Shown: positions 36,410 to 44,489 of the stretch, piece by piece
Layout of the letters: each line of letters opens with the position of its first letter
Position numbering within the stretch: position 1 is the first letter of the stretch
Assembly: GCF_042408815.1 (NCBI RefSeq)
Contig: NZ_JBHOQR010000003.1
Coordinates: 1 to 64,000, forward strand
Length of the DNA stretch: 64,000 bases
Direction: 5' to 3'
Origin: Thermoflexus sp042408815
GTDB lineage: Bacteria > Chloroflexota > Anaerolineae > Thermoflexales > Thermoflexaceae
Position numbers and translations under genes: made by a program
Notes under the pieces: model-generated
The model's database searches: none
Told to the model about the DNA's origin: nothing
The model's input: only the letters and a program-made list of their open reading frames with translations

Positions 36410-38785
36410 TTAAAGCACGCGTGCCCCCGTGCGGCGGGCGATCACTTCCAGGGCTCGAAAGGCGAGATCGCGGGTGAACCGGTCGATCTGAGGATCGAAA
36501 GCGAGCATCCGCAATGGCCCCAGGGCCTCCTGATCCCCCACATGGGCCAGCGTCAGGATGGCCGCCCGGCGCACGCCCTCATCCCCTCGCTCGAGGGCTC
36601 GGTAGAGGCTATGGAGCGCTGAGGAGCGCTCCCCCACGGCTTCGCCTTCCCGCACCGCCCACTCGATCAGCCATCCCTGTTGTTCCACAACGACCGGACG
36701 GAGATCAGGGGCGGGAGGCTGGCGGTTCTTCTCCCAGAGGGTTAACGCATCCTGGGCGGCCGACCGCACCAGCCATTCGGGATCCTCGCGGGCGATGGTC
36801 TCCAGGCGGGCTTTGGCCCATTCCTCTGGGATCAAAGCCAGCGCGAATACCGCGGCCCGGCGAGTCCGCCAGTCCGCTTCTTCGGCCGCTTCTTGAAGCA
36901 GCTGGGGGCCTTCGGGATAGGCCCGCAGGGCTTCGGCTGCTAGACGGCGGAGAGGCTCTTCTCCTTCCAGGAGGAGGAGGACCAGCCGTTGCATGGCGGC
37001 TTCGGTGCGATGGTCACCGAGAGCAGTAATGACTGTGCGGCGGACTTCGGGTTCTGGATCCCTCCATACCGATTCCAGGAAGGGCAAGTCGCCTTCCTGC
37101 CCCAGCCAGCCCAGGCCCCGGATAGCAGCCATGCGGATTTCTGGGTCCGAATGGCGAAGGGCCTTATGGAAAAGAACGGGAACGCCGCGATCTCCCGTGG
37201 CCACCATGGCCTCAGTCACTCGTAGGCGAAGCGTCATTGGCAATCCAGGTTTCAGAAACACCCGGCCTAGGGCGGCCATCCCCTGGGGGCGCCATGGGGC
37301 CTGAGGGGAGGCCACCGCGATCCATCGTGCCATGCGCAACAATCGAGTATGGAAGGCGTCATCGGGCTCTGTGAGAACCCGATCGATGATGCCGGACATC
37401 GGGCCAAGGGCTGCATAGAATGTGAACACGTCCGCCCATCGGGGATCATCCAGATGGGCCATCAGGAGGGTATTATCCCCAGACTGGGCCAGCACCCAGG
37501 CCGCCAGATACGCCTGCAGCAGGGGATGGCGGAAGCACCCGCGCTGCTCATCGATCGGCACAATCGGCCGTCCGGGAGCGGTCAGTCTCTCGATCACCCG
37601 ATCCAGATTCCGACGTCCCCGCGGCGGCGCCAGCGCGGGGAGGGCACGGATCAGCGCTTGCTCTATATCCTCCAGGGTGATAAGGAAGCGTTCCTCGTTT
37701 AACAACTGAAGGGCCAACTGACCCAGGATCAGACGGGCCGTGGGGGGAGTCAGCGCGGTCTCCCCCGCGATCCCCTGGAGCATGCGGTCCAGGATTGCAT
37801 CATAGAGCTCCGGCCGCCCCGGGCGATCGTGTTTCAACACCACGGCGGCGACGACATCTGCAGGGCGCATGCGGACGGGTCGGGGGAGCCCCCACGTTTT
37901 GAGATGCCCCTCCAGCTCGGATACGGATGCCTGACTTGTCAGAGCCCAGCGTTCAAGGAATATCCGCACCGCGCGTTCGGACCACGGGGCGAGGGCGAGG
38001 GGCAGGAACCCCAGTGCCTCCAGCGGATGGGTTGCCCACTCGGCCCCTGTGAGCACTACAGGAGTGTGCGGGTAGCTCTCCAACAACTGTCCTAACCAGC
38101 GCAGGATCTCCTCGCGGCGTGCTGGAGGCACGGCTTCCAGGTCATCCAGAAGCAACACGGCCGTCCCATTATGCAGAGCAGTGCGGATCATACTGCCCAG
38201 ACGGGCTCGCAGGACGAGGGGGAGAGTTTCCCTCAGCGTCTCTATGAGGGCGGCTTCCGGCGGGGCCATAGGATCCGGGACGAGCAGGGGCAGGCGAATA
38301 TAAAACGGAAGGGGGGAAGCTTGATCCCCCCACTTCAAATGTCCGGCGAGGGTCTCGCGGATCAGCCAGCAGAGAGCGCCGGTGCGGCCGCTCCCTGGGG
38401 GTCCGTAGAGGAAGAGGCGGGAGGCCGCCTGGACGATCTGACCCAGGGGCAGTTCGGACTCCGATGGGAGGTCCTCCCCATGGGTGCTCGGGTGGGGAAG
38501 GGGAGGGCTCAGAGGCGGCTCGATCAAACACTGCGCGAGGCGGGGATCCAGGGCCGACCAGGCGATCCAGCCGGGAAGCTGATCCAGCAGCCAGTGTCGA
38601 TACTGCATCTCGGCCGATAGACGCAGACGCTGATGGGCCTGATCCAGACGCTCCCTCATCCTCTCGTAGAACCGTCGAAGGGGACGTCGGGTCCCATAGA
38701 GCAGCCCGGCGCTCAGCAAAGCCATAGCCGCTCCGATGAGGGCGGAGAGGGGATCAAAGCGCCACGATCCCGGGAAACCCACCAC
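36410..38785 (-). CDS. membrane-anchored NACHT-like NTPase with HEAT repeats
   Basis: A 791-residue protein: one N-terminal transmembrane helix (about 13-31), a basic helical stretch, a P-loop NTPase of the NACHT/STAND type (about 120-400) and C-terminal HEAT-like repeats (about 520-790; units such as DPEIRMAAIRGLGWLG and DPEPEVRRTVITALGD). Walker A reads GPPGSGRTG, with Arg134 where lysine is expected; Walker B is AVLLLDDLEAVP (about 219-230). The layout resembles bacterial NLR-like signalling ATPases, in which repeats sense a ligand. No effector domain is attached. GTG start with AAGGAGG upstream; the next GTG (38782) is an equal choice. An OmpR-type regulator gene lies 111 bp upstream. Confidence 0.8.
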   Translation of the reverse strand: MVGFPGSWRFDPLSALIGAAMALLSAGLLYGTRRPLRRFYERMRERLDQAHQRLRLSAEMQYRHWLLDQLPGWIAWSALDPRLAQCLIEPPLSPPLPHPSTHGEDLPSESELPLGQIVQAASRLFLYGPPGSGRTGALCWLIRETLAGHLKWGDQASPLPFYIRLPLLVPDPMAPPEAALIETLRETLPLVLRARLGSMIRTALHNGTAVLLLDDLEAVPPARREEILRWLGQLLESYPHTPVVLTGAEWATHPLEALGFLPLALAPWSERAVRIFLERWALTSQASVSELEGHLKTWGLPRPVRMRPADVVAAVVLKHDRPGRPELYDAILDRMLQGIAGETALTPPTARLILGQLALQLLNEERFLITLEDIEQALIRALPALAPPRGRRNLDRVIERLTAPGRPIVPIDEQRGCFRHPLLQAYLAAWVLAQSGDNTLLMAHLDDPRWADVFTFYAALGPMSGIIDRVLTEPDDAFHTRLLRMARWIAVASPQAPWRPQGMAALGRVFLKPGLPMTLRLRVTEAMVATGDRGVPVLFHKALRHSDPEIRMAAIRGLGWLGQEGDLPFLESVWRDPEPEVRRTVITALGDHRTEAAMQRLVLLLLEGEEPLRRLAAEALRAYPEGPQLLQEAAEEADWRTRRAAVFALALIPEEWAKARLETIAREDPEWLVRSAAQDALTLWEKNRQPPAPDLRPVVVEQQGWLIEWAVREGEAVGERSSALHSLYRALERGDEGVRRAAILTLAHVGDQEALGPLRMLAFDPQIDRFTRDLAFRALEVIARRTGARVL

Positions 38786-38896
38786 GTTCCTCCTTAAGGC
38801 TTCAACCCGCTGGGCTCGGATTCAAAACGGCGAGGTTGCCTTTCATCCTCAGAGAGAAGACAGGGGAATCCCTTTTCCGGTGCCGCCATGCTGAGA

Positions 38897-39601
38897 TCAC
38901 TCATGGGCCCCGAGCTCGTCGGGGCCAATTAGCCGGTAACCGATCCCTCGCTCGGTTCGGATAAAGAGCGGGTGATTGGGGTCCGGCTCGATCTTCTGGC
39001 GGAGATACCAGATGTAAAGCTTCAGATAGCCCCGATCCTGGACATGTTCTTCCCCCCACACCTCGCGTAACAGGAAGTCATGGGTCAGCGGGCGGCCTGC
39101 GAAACGGGCCATGATGGAGAGGAGCTTGAACTCGGTGGGGGTCAGATCCACCGGGCGCCCGTCCACTCGAACTTCCTGGGTGATCAGGTTCACATAAAGG
39201 CGTCCGTTATCGTAGATCCCACGGGAGGTGGTGGATTCGTAACGCCGGAGCACGGCCTGAATGCGGGCGAGAAGCTGCCGGGGGCCGAAGGGTTTCGTGA
39301 GGTAATCATCGGCGCCGCTCTCCAGCCCCCGCACAATGTCCGATTCCGTCCCCAGGGCGCTGATGATGATCACCGGTGTCTCCCCGGTCGAACGGATGGT
39401 TCTGAGGACTTCCCATCCATCCATGCCCGGCAGCATCAAATCGAGGAGGACCAGGTCAGGGGTTTGTGCGCGTAGGAGATCAAGACCTTCCTGTCCGCTA
39501 TGGGCCAGGTAGACTTTATAGGCGTTTTGCTCCAGCTGCCATGCCAGGAAGCGGGCCAGCTCCACATCATCCTCGATGATCAGGATCTTCTTGGCGTTCA
39601 A
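38897..39601 (-). CDS. OmpR/PhoB-family response regulator
   Basis: A 234-residue DNA-binding regulator: receiver domain with IIEDD (8-12), acceptor Asp54 in LLDLMLPG and lysine in TKPFG (about 104), then a winged-helix domain with LTPTEFKLLSIMA and the C-terminal RTERGIGYRLI. The start is taken as TTG at 39601, giving the usual beginning (M)NAKKILIIEDD, with GGGGGG at 7-8 nt; an ATG at 39664 has no ribosome site. No histidine kinase is adjacent. The NACHT-like gene follows 111 bp downstream and may be in the same transcript. Confidence 0.88.
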   Translation of the reverse strand: MNAKKILIIEDDVELARFLAWQLEQNAYKVYLAHSGQEGLDLLRAQTPDLVLLDLMLPGMDGWEVLRTIRSTGETPVIIISALGTESDIVRGLESGADDYLTKPFGPRQLLARIQAVLRRYESTTSRGIYDNGRLYVNLITQEVRVDGRPVDLTPTEFKLLSIMARFAGRPLTHDFLLREVWGEEHVQDRGYLKLYIWYLRQKIEPDPNHPLFIRTERGIGYRLIGPDELGAHE

Positions 39602-39921
39602 GGCTATCCCCCCCGGGGTTTCGGGGCATGCGTATCTCAGGCAACTTCGCCCCAGCCCGTTCATGGCTTGTTGTCCGCGGCGCAGGCAGACCCGATCTCA
39701 TAGGAATCGGGAATCGCCAGCCTCTCCTCTCGGTTGCGATGTGGTTTCTCGTCGGGGGATTCTCAGCGAATTGATCCAGCTTAGCTAGCTTTTTACCATA
39801 ACCCCACCTCGTTGGGCAAGTTCCATGCGATTCGGTAAGCGGAAAACATATGTGCAGGAAGCGAAGAGGCTTTGGAAGCAGCCATCTCCGGCCGCGGTCG
39901 GGGAGGGCCGACGCGGAGGAT

Positions 39922-39950
39922 TTGCCTTTCATGCGGAGTTCGATTATGAT
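39922..39950 (+). promoter_or_regulatory. sigma-70 promoter of the SlyD-like gene
   Basis: TTGCCT (39922-39927), 17-bp spacer, TATGAT (39945-39950). The start point would be near 39957, right at an ATG (39958) of a 17-codon frame. The rest of the 451-bp gap between the two divergent genes (39602-39921) shows nothing I can assign; the regulator's own promoter must lie there. Confidence 0.6.
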
Positions 39951-39995
39951 AAAGATAATGGCGCTGCCGGTTTTGCGGCAGGGGCTTTTCGCAAG

Positions 39996-40030
39996 AGGGC
40001 GCTCTCCGTAAGCCGGGAGGGCGCCCTTTT
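39996..40030 (+). terminator. terminator-like hairpin in the leader of the SlyD-like gene
   Basis: A 12-bp stem with one G-U pair (AGGGCGCTCTCC / GGAGGGCGCCCT, 8-nt loop) is followed by TTTT. It ends 22 bp before the ATG, immediately before the ribosome site. A smaller hairpin (CTGCCG/CGGCAG) lies upstream near 39963-39980. Placed between promoter and gene, this looks like an attenuator. Confidence 0.7.
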
Positions 40031-40052
40031 AACTTTCATGGAGGTTTGACCC

Positions 40053-40535
40053 ATGCTGCAAGAGCGTCTGACCGTTCAGGACAATATGGTGGTGACCCTG
40101 GCCTACACCCTCCGCCTGAAGGACGGTCGGGTTGTGGAGTCCTCGGAAGAGAGCGAGCCCATCACTTTCATTCAGGGCGCTGGGGAGATCCTCCCCGGCC
40201 TGGAGGAGGCCCTCTACGGGATGGCGGTGGGGGAGGAGAAGGAGATCTGGCTGGCTCCTGAGGACGCCTACGGGCCCCGACGGGCGGATGCCTACCAGGT
40301 GGTCCCTCGCAGTGAGTTCCCGGCGGATTTCCCCCTGGCTCCGGGCATCGGTCTGTATGTTTACACGGAGAGCGGCGAGGCCTTCCCGGCTTATATCACC
40401 GAGGTCGGCCCGGATACGGTGACCCTGGACTTCAATCATCCACTGGCAGGGGAGGAGCTTCATTTCACCGTGAAGATCTTGGCTCTGCGCCCCGCTACTC
40501 CTGAGGAACTGGAGCGCGGCCACCCCCACGACTGA
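40053..40535 (+). CDS. slyD: FKBP-type peptidyl-prolyl isomerase, SlyD-like
   Basis: A 160-residue folding helper with an FKBP domain interrupted by an insert-in-flap domain, as in SlyD. Seen are the N-terminal VTLAYTLRLKDGRVVESS, the FKBP core FIQGAGEILPGLEEAL (about 46-61), the flap domain with EDAYGPRR (about 76-83), and the return strand TLDFNHPLAGEELHF. The C-terminal metal-binding His/Cys tail of E. coli SlyD is reduced to GHPHD. GGAGG lies 8 nt before the ATG. The gene sits behind a promoter and a terminator-like hairpin, suggesting leader control. Confidence 0.9.
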   Translation: MLQERLTVQDNMVVTLAYTLRLKDGRVVESSEESEPITFIQGAGEILPGLEEALYGMAVGEEKEIWLAPEDAYGPRRADAYQVVPRSEFPADFPLAPGIGLYVYTESGEAFPAYITEVGPDTVTLDFNHPLAGEELHFTVKILALRPATPEELERGHPHD

Positions 40536-40556
40536 GCGCGGGGTGCTAGGGTAAGG

Positions 40557-40598
40557 GGGAGCCTGACCGGGCCCTCGCTAACACCCGGCCAGGCTCCC
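40557..40598 (+). terminator. hairpin after the SlyD-like gene
   Basis: A 15-bp inverted repeat with one mismatch (arm GGGAGCCTGACCGGG, 12-nt loop) starts 21 bp after the stop codon. No T-tract follows. Its position fits transcript 3' end formation. Confidence 0.5.
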
Positions 40599-41004
40599 GA
40601 ACCTTCCGGATCATCCCACGCTGCGGGCCAACTGCATGGAAGCAATCTTCCTCTCGAAGCCCCTGATCGATCTGGCCGGAATAGAACCGGGCCTTGGCGG
40701 ATCCGGGCCCGTCCTCTCCTTCCCCGCCGCTTGAGAGGCTACTGGAAATCCAGGGATGGTTGCCGGTCGGTGGCCTGCGCTTTTTGTGCACTGCTGGCAT
40801 GTCGTCTCCGAGCAGGATCCTGGGGTTCCCCTCTTCGAGAGGAGAAAGACGCGAGTTCATGCATCGAGCTAAAATATTCGGCGGAAAGATCCGGTGTCTT
40901 GCTCGGGTTCTGGGATCAGGTAGCCGAAGCTCGGGGAGGTGAGATTCCGCTCTGGCCTTTGGTGCAGCTTCCCATCCTCTCCCCGATGGATCCGTGGCGC
41001 TGGC
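40599..41004. other. intergenic region upstream of the MoeB/ThiF gene
   Basis: About 400 bp with no supported gene. Short frames here lack a ribosome site and resemble no family. No clear promoter with both hexamers was found; an AT-rich patch near 40870-40880 is the best candidate. Confidence 0.35.
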
Positions 41005-41814
41005 ATGGTTTTCTCGTTCAACGAATCCCAAATCCGTCGTTATGCCCGGCATATCGTGTTGCCTGGGGTGGGCGGGCGGGGGCAACGCCGGCTCCTCCAG
41101 AGCCGGGTTCTGATCATCGGCGCAGGCGGCCTGGGTTGTCCCATCGCCCTCTATCTTGCCGCCGCGGGGGTGGGCGTTATCGGGATCATCGACGATGATG
41201 TAGTGGATCTCAGCAACCTCCAGCGGCAGATCCTTTTCCGAACCGAGGATGTGGGCCGCCCGAAGGCCGAGGTCGCCCAAGAGCGGCTGCAAGCCCTCAA
41301 CCCGGATGTCCGCGTGATCCCCTACGTGGAACGGTTCACGGCGGCCAATGCGCGCCGGCTGGTGGCCGGATACGATCTGATCCTGGATGGAAGCGATAAT
41401 TTCCCAACGAAATACTTGGCCAACGATGTCTGTGTTTGGGAGGGCAAGCCACTGATCTGGGGAGCCGTTTTCCAGTATGAGGGCCAGATCGGCATGGTGC
41501 CTCCAGGCGGACGGCCATGCTATCGTTGTCTTCTGCCCACCCCGCCGCCTCCCGATCAGGTTCCGGATTGCCAGCAGGCCGGCGTCTTCGGGGCGCTGCC
41601 TGGGATCATCGGCGCGATGCAGGCCTTTGAGGCGCTGAAGTGGCTGCTGGGCCTGGGCCCATCCCTGGCCGGCCGCCTCCTCGCCTTCGACGGGCTCCGC
41701 GCGGAATGGCTGGCCGTCCGGGTGGAACGCCGTCCGGATTGCCCGGTGTGCGGCGATCATCCGACGCTCTTTGAGCCCATCGATTACGAAATGTTCTGTG
41801 GGGTCTCCCGCTGA
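41005..41814 (+). CDS. moeB: MoeB/ThiF-type sulfur-carrier adenylyltransferase
   Basis: This E1-like enzyme adenylates the C-terminal glycine of a small ubiquitin-like sulfur carrier (MoaD or ThiS), readying it for thiocarboxylation. The 269-residue product has RYARHIVLPGVG (about 12-23), the ATP site GAGGLG (39-44), and two zinc CxxC pairs (CYRC about 172, CPVC about 249). PDCQQAGVFGALPGIIG is typical for MoeB/ThiF. The start (MVFSFNESQI) has no clear ribosome site; a GTG at 40939 is in frame. Its partner may be the MoaD half of the fusion encoded at 63146; no thiS is in the window. MoeB and ThiF cannot be separated with certainty. Confidence 0.85.
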   Translation: MVFSFNESQIRRYARHIVLPGVGGRGQRRLLQSRVLIIGAGGLGCPIALYLAAAGVGVIGIIDDDVVDLSNLQRQILFRTEDVGRPKAEVAQERLQALNPDVRVIPYVERFTAANARRLVAGYDLILDGSDNFPTKYLANDVCVWEGKPLIWGAVFQYEGQIGMVPPGGRPCYRCLLPTPPPPDQVPDCQQAGVFGALPGIIGAMQAFEALKWLLGLGPSLAGRLLAFDGLRAEWLAVRVERRPDCPVCGDHPTLFEPIDYEMFCGVSR

Positions 41815-41903
41815 TCTCCGTGGGCCCGACGAAGAAGGGGTGAGGCATTCCCCTTCATTCGATCGAGCGCAACGCTATTTTCTCAGGGAGAAGGAACCTC
41901 ACC

Positions 41904-42575
41904 ATGCCTTCACCCAGATGGGAAACCCTGGATGGCCTTTCCATCGGGGCCTATCGGATTCAAGTCCGGGAGGAAGGATCGGCCGGGACGGCCGGGCAGC
42001 GCTATCTGGCTTTTTACCTGGAGCGGGAGGGGCTCCGTTCCGATCGGCCGATCCTGCGGGGTCTTTATGCGGAGCCTCGTCCCCGACCGATCCCGGGATG
42101 GCTGGATGGCTTCTTTCGCAACCCGATCCCCTTTCAGGGACAACTGGTGGAGCTCAACGACGCCGATCTCCAGGAGTTCTTCCGAGCAATCGGCACATTG
42201 ATCCCGCCCGGGGGATGGCTGGCCCTGGCCTATGAGACGTTCGGCGAATCCCTGGCGATCCATCAGGAAACCGAACAGGCGCTCCGGCTGGGGGTCCCCC
42301 CGATCCTGACACCGCTGGGGATGTGCCTGTTCTATGCCGACTGCGCCTTTCCGATTCGGGACTGGTCGATTGCAGAGGGGTGGCGGGAAGGGCCACGCAA
42401 GCTCCAGGGGTTCAGGCCCCGCGAGGAGGCACATTACCGGCGGCGGGCGGAGGCGTTGCGGGAGGAGATCCAGGCTTTCCTGCGCCGCACGCAGGGATCA
42501 ACCCGTCCGGAGTTCCTGCGCGCCCGACATCGGGCGGAGCAGTTGCTCGCGGCGTGGCTTCCTCCCGAGGGGTGA
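41904..42575 (+). CDS. conserved-looking protein of unknown function
   Basis: A 223-residue soluble protein I cannot assign to a function. GGGAGAAGG lies upstream of the ATG. The middle contains LVELNDADLQEFFRAIG and IPPGGWLALAYETFGES, a strand-helix arrangement reminiscent of small Rossmann-like folds, and TPLGMCLFYADCAFPIRDW with two cysteines. The C-terminus is a charged helix. It follows the MoeB/ThiF gene by 89 bp in the same direction, so co-transcription is possible. Confidence 0.65.
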   Translation: MPSPRWETLDGLSIGAYRIQVREEGSAGTAGQRYLAFYLEREGLRSDRPILRGLYAEPRPRPIPGWLDGFFRNPIPFQGQLVELNDADLQEFFRAIGTLIPPGGWLALAYETFGESLAIHQETEQALRLGVPPILTPLGMCLFYADCAFPIRDWSIAEGWREGPRKLQGFRPREEAHYRRRAEALREEIQAFLRRTQGSTRPEFLRARHRAEQLLAAWLPPEG

Positions 42576-42736
42576 TGCTCCATGTGGGTGAGGGGGATAG
42601 GGGGGAAGTCGAGCGGGTTGCGCAGTCGCTTGCCCCCCAAACATGCCGGGATGCCTGGGCTATGCCTCTTCGCTCCCCTGCGAAATCGCCGAAGGGGCGA
42701 TCCGGTGGGGGGAGCGGGATGCCCTCCTCCTATCCC

Positions 42737-44173
42737 TCAGCGTCCCAGGAAGAACTGTGCAGTCATTCGCGATAGATCTCGCATCATGCGAACGGCCTCC
42801 CCCCACTCCATCAAGAGGGGGCGATGCAGGAAAACCACCAGCACGTAATCGGACGGGCCGGCCATGACGATCCCAGCGTCCGCGCGTGTTTCGTTCGTCC
42901 ATCCCGGACGGTGGGCGAAGGTGAGGCCGGGGGGGAGACCTGCGGCCAAGAGGGTCGGCTGGCCTTGCGCGTCGATCAGACGATTTTGCGCCATCGCCTC
43001 TATGATCAACTGGCACTCGCCCGGCTCTATCGCCCCTTCGAAAGCCAGCAGCAAAGGCCCGCCATTGCGTGCGCATTGGTAAAGCATCTCCAGGAGCACT
43101 CCCATATCCTCCGGCGTGGTCTGCTGCTGAGGATCCGGACGGGTGGGGAGATCCGGACGACGGTTGGCGGGAGTGACCACGGCCGGTGGGGCGCCGGGTC
43201 GCTGGAAGGGCCATGCGAGGAAGGAGTTCGTCAGCCCCAGCTCCCGAAGGAGCGCCGTGACCTGCTCCGCTCCTTTTGCTGGATCGCCCTCGCCGAGCTC
43301 GGTGAGGAGCTCTTGAAGGGCGGTGAGAGCCGTTTCATCTGTCAACATTTGGAACACCCGGGCGCGGCGGGCCTCATCATGGGCTAAGTCCCGACTCCGG
43401 GCGACGGCCAGGGCCACAGGCAGGCGCATGACCCCGACGCCGGAGAACGCCAGATCCCCGTTGTGCATCCAGGTCTGCCCGCTTCGCAGATCTTTCACAA
43501 AGATCCCAGCCGTTCCATCGAAGGATTGCAGATAGGCCTCAAAGAACCGTCCCAAGGCGGTTATGGAGAGGGCGGGCGCGGGCTTTTCGTCCACCACCAG
43601 TGTCACCTCGCGAGGGATGGCCTGGGCCAGCGCCGCCTGGAGCCGTTCGGCGGAGAGGCTGATGTTCAGCACGTGGCCTGGCCGGCCCGGGAGGAACGTG
43701 AAACGCTCGAGATCCGGCTGGGGCTCCACCGGCGGCTCATCATACCGTCGGGCGACCTCCAGCAACCAGAGACGGATCCGTTCCGGGGAGACCTGGATAG
43801 CGATGGGGAGATCCCGCGGGGGTGGAGGCTGACGGAACAGAAACTGCAGGAAGGCCACCGGGCGCTGGCGTTCCGTTAGAGCCTCCCGCAGGAGCCTCCG
43901 GCTGGCCTCCCGATCCAGCCGCACTTCGAGATCGGTGGGATCCAGCATCAGGATCTGATCGCGGTAGTGCACCTGGAGGGGAGTCTTCAGGGCCTGTTCC
44001 ACGGCATCCAGAGCTTCTTCCACCGAACGGCCACCCACGACCAGCCCGGCCACTGTCCAGGTGCGGGGGATCCGCTGAAGCTCCTGTTGGAAAAGGGCGA
44101 ACTGCCAGACCAGAAACCCCACCAGCAGGCCCGCCGTTCCCCAGCTCAGCCAGCGGTTCAGTGAACGTAGCAT
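42737..44173 (-). CDS. beta-lactamase-fold protein lacking catalytic residues, membrane-anchored
   Basis: A 478-residue protein with one N-terminal transmembrane helix (about 10-30), a region like the peptidoglycan-binding/VanW-associated repeats (about 45-190), and a class A beta-lactamase-like serine hydrolase domain (about 205-478). The class A pattern is seen in TTPEDMGVLLEMLY (around the usual Glu166) and the N-terminal FVKDLRSGQ. At the S-x-x-K site, however, the sequence is GVMR (Gly247-Arg250), and the later K-T-G reads RPG. Nucleophile and general base are both lost, so hydrolysis is unlikely and a binding role at the cell wall is more plausible. ATG at 44173 with GGAGG 8 nt upstream. 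Confidence 0.75.
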   Translation of the reverse strand: MLRSLNRWLSWGTAGLLVGFLVWQFALFQQELQRIPRTWTVAGLVVGGRSVEEALDAVEQALKTPLQVHYRDQILMLDPTDLEVRLDREASRRLLREALTERQRPVAFLQFLFRQPPPPRDLPIAIQVSPERIRLWLLEVARRYDEPPVEPQPDLERFTFLPGRPGHVLNISLSAERLQAALAQAIPREVTLVVDEKPAPALSITALGRFFEAYLQSFDGTAGIFVKDLRSGQTWMHNGDLAFSGVGVMRLPVALAVARSRDLAHDEARRARVFQMLTDETALTALQELLTELGEGDPAKGAEQVTALLRELGLTNSFLAWPFQRPGAPPAVVTPANRRPDLPTRPDPQQQTTPEDMGVLLEMLYQCARNGGPLLLAFEGAIEPGECQLIIEAMAQNRLIDAQGQPTLLAAGLPPGLTFAHRPGWTNETRADAGIVMAGPSDYVLVVFLHRPLLMEWGEAVRMMRDLSRMTAQFFLGR

Positions 44174-44413
44174 CCCGTCCGCCTCCGAATCCACTGTTGA
44201 AGTGTTGAAGCAAGCGCCCTGTTGATCCTCCCTATTATATCTGCGGATCTTTCCTCTCCTCAGGGAGCGGATGCCCTCCGGCTCGAAGGCGGGGCCGCGT
44301 CAACCATCGGCCCGCACGGCGCCGCCGGATCTCCCCCTAAAGGATACGGGGCCCAGCTCGCTGGGGAAAGGATCCCGCGGAGCGCGAACCGCTCTGGACC
44401 CCTCTCCCAAATC

Positions 44414-44442
44414 TTGACAGTCCGGGCAGCCTCGCATATCAT
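44414..44442 (+). promoter_or_regulatory. strong sigma-70 promoter of the detoxification operon
   Basis: A perfect TTGACA (44414-44419), 17-bp spacer and TATCAT (44437-44442), 48 bp before the first start codon. It is the best promoter match I found on this strand in the window. Confidence 0.8.
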
Positions 44443-44455
44443 GGGTTCGTGCATT

Positions 44456-44479
44456 AAATCTAACTTTAAATTTAGATTT
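44456..44479 (+). promoter_or_regulatory. palindromic operator overlapping the transcription start region
   Basis: AAATCTAA, 8-nt centre, TTAGATTT: a perfect 8+8 inverted repeat that begins 14 bp after the -10. AT-rich palindromes in this position are typical MarR-family operators that block transcription until an electrophile is sensed. It also argues against a start codon at 44478. No MarR gene is adjacent. Confidence 0.65.
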
Positions 44480-44489
44480 GGGCCGCTGG

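Noticed and set aside
44478..44489. TTG start codon for the MhqO-like gene
   Set aside because: It would overlap the palindromic operator and has no ribosome site; the ATG at 44490 is preferred.
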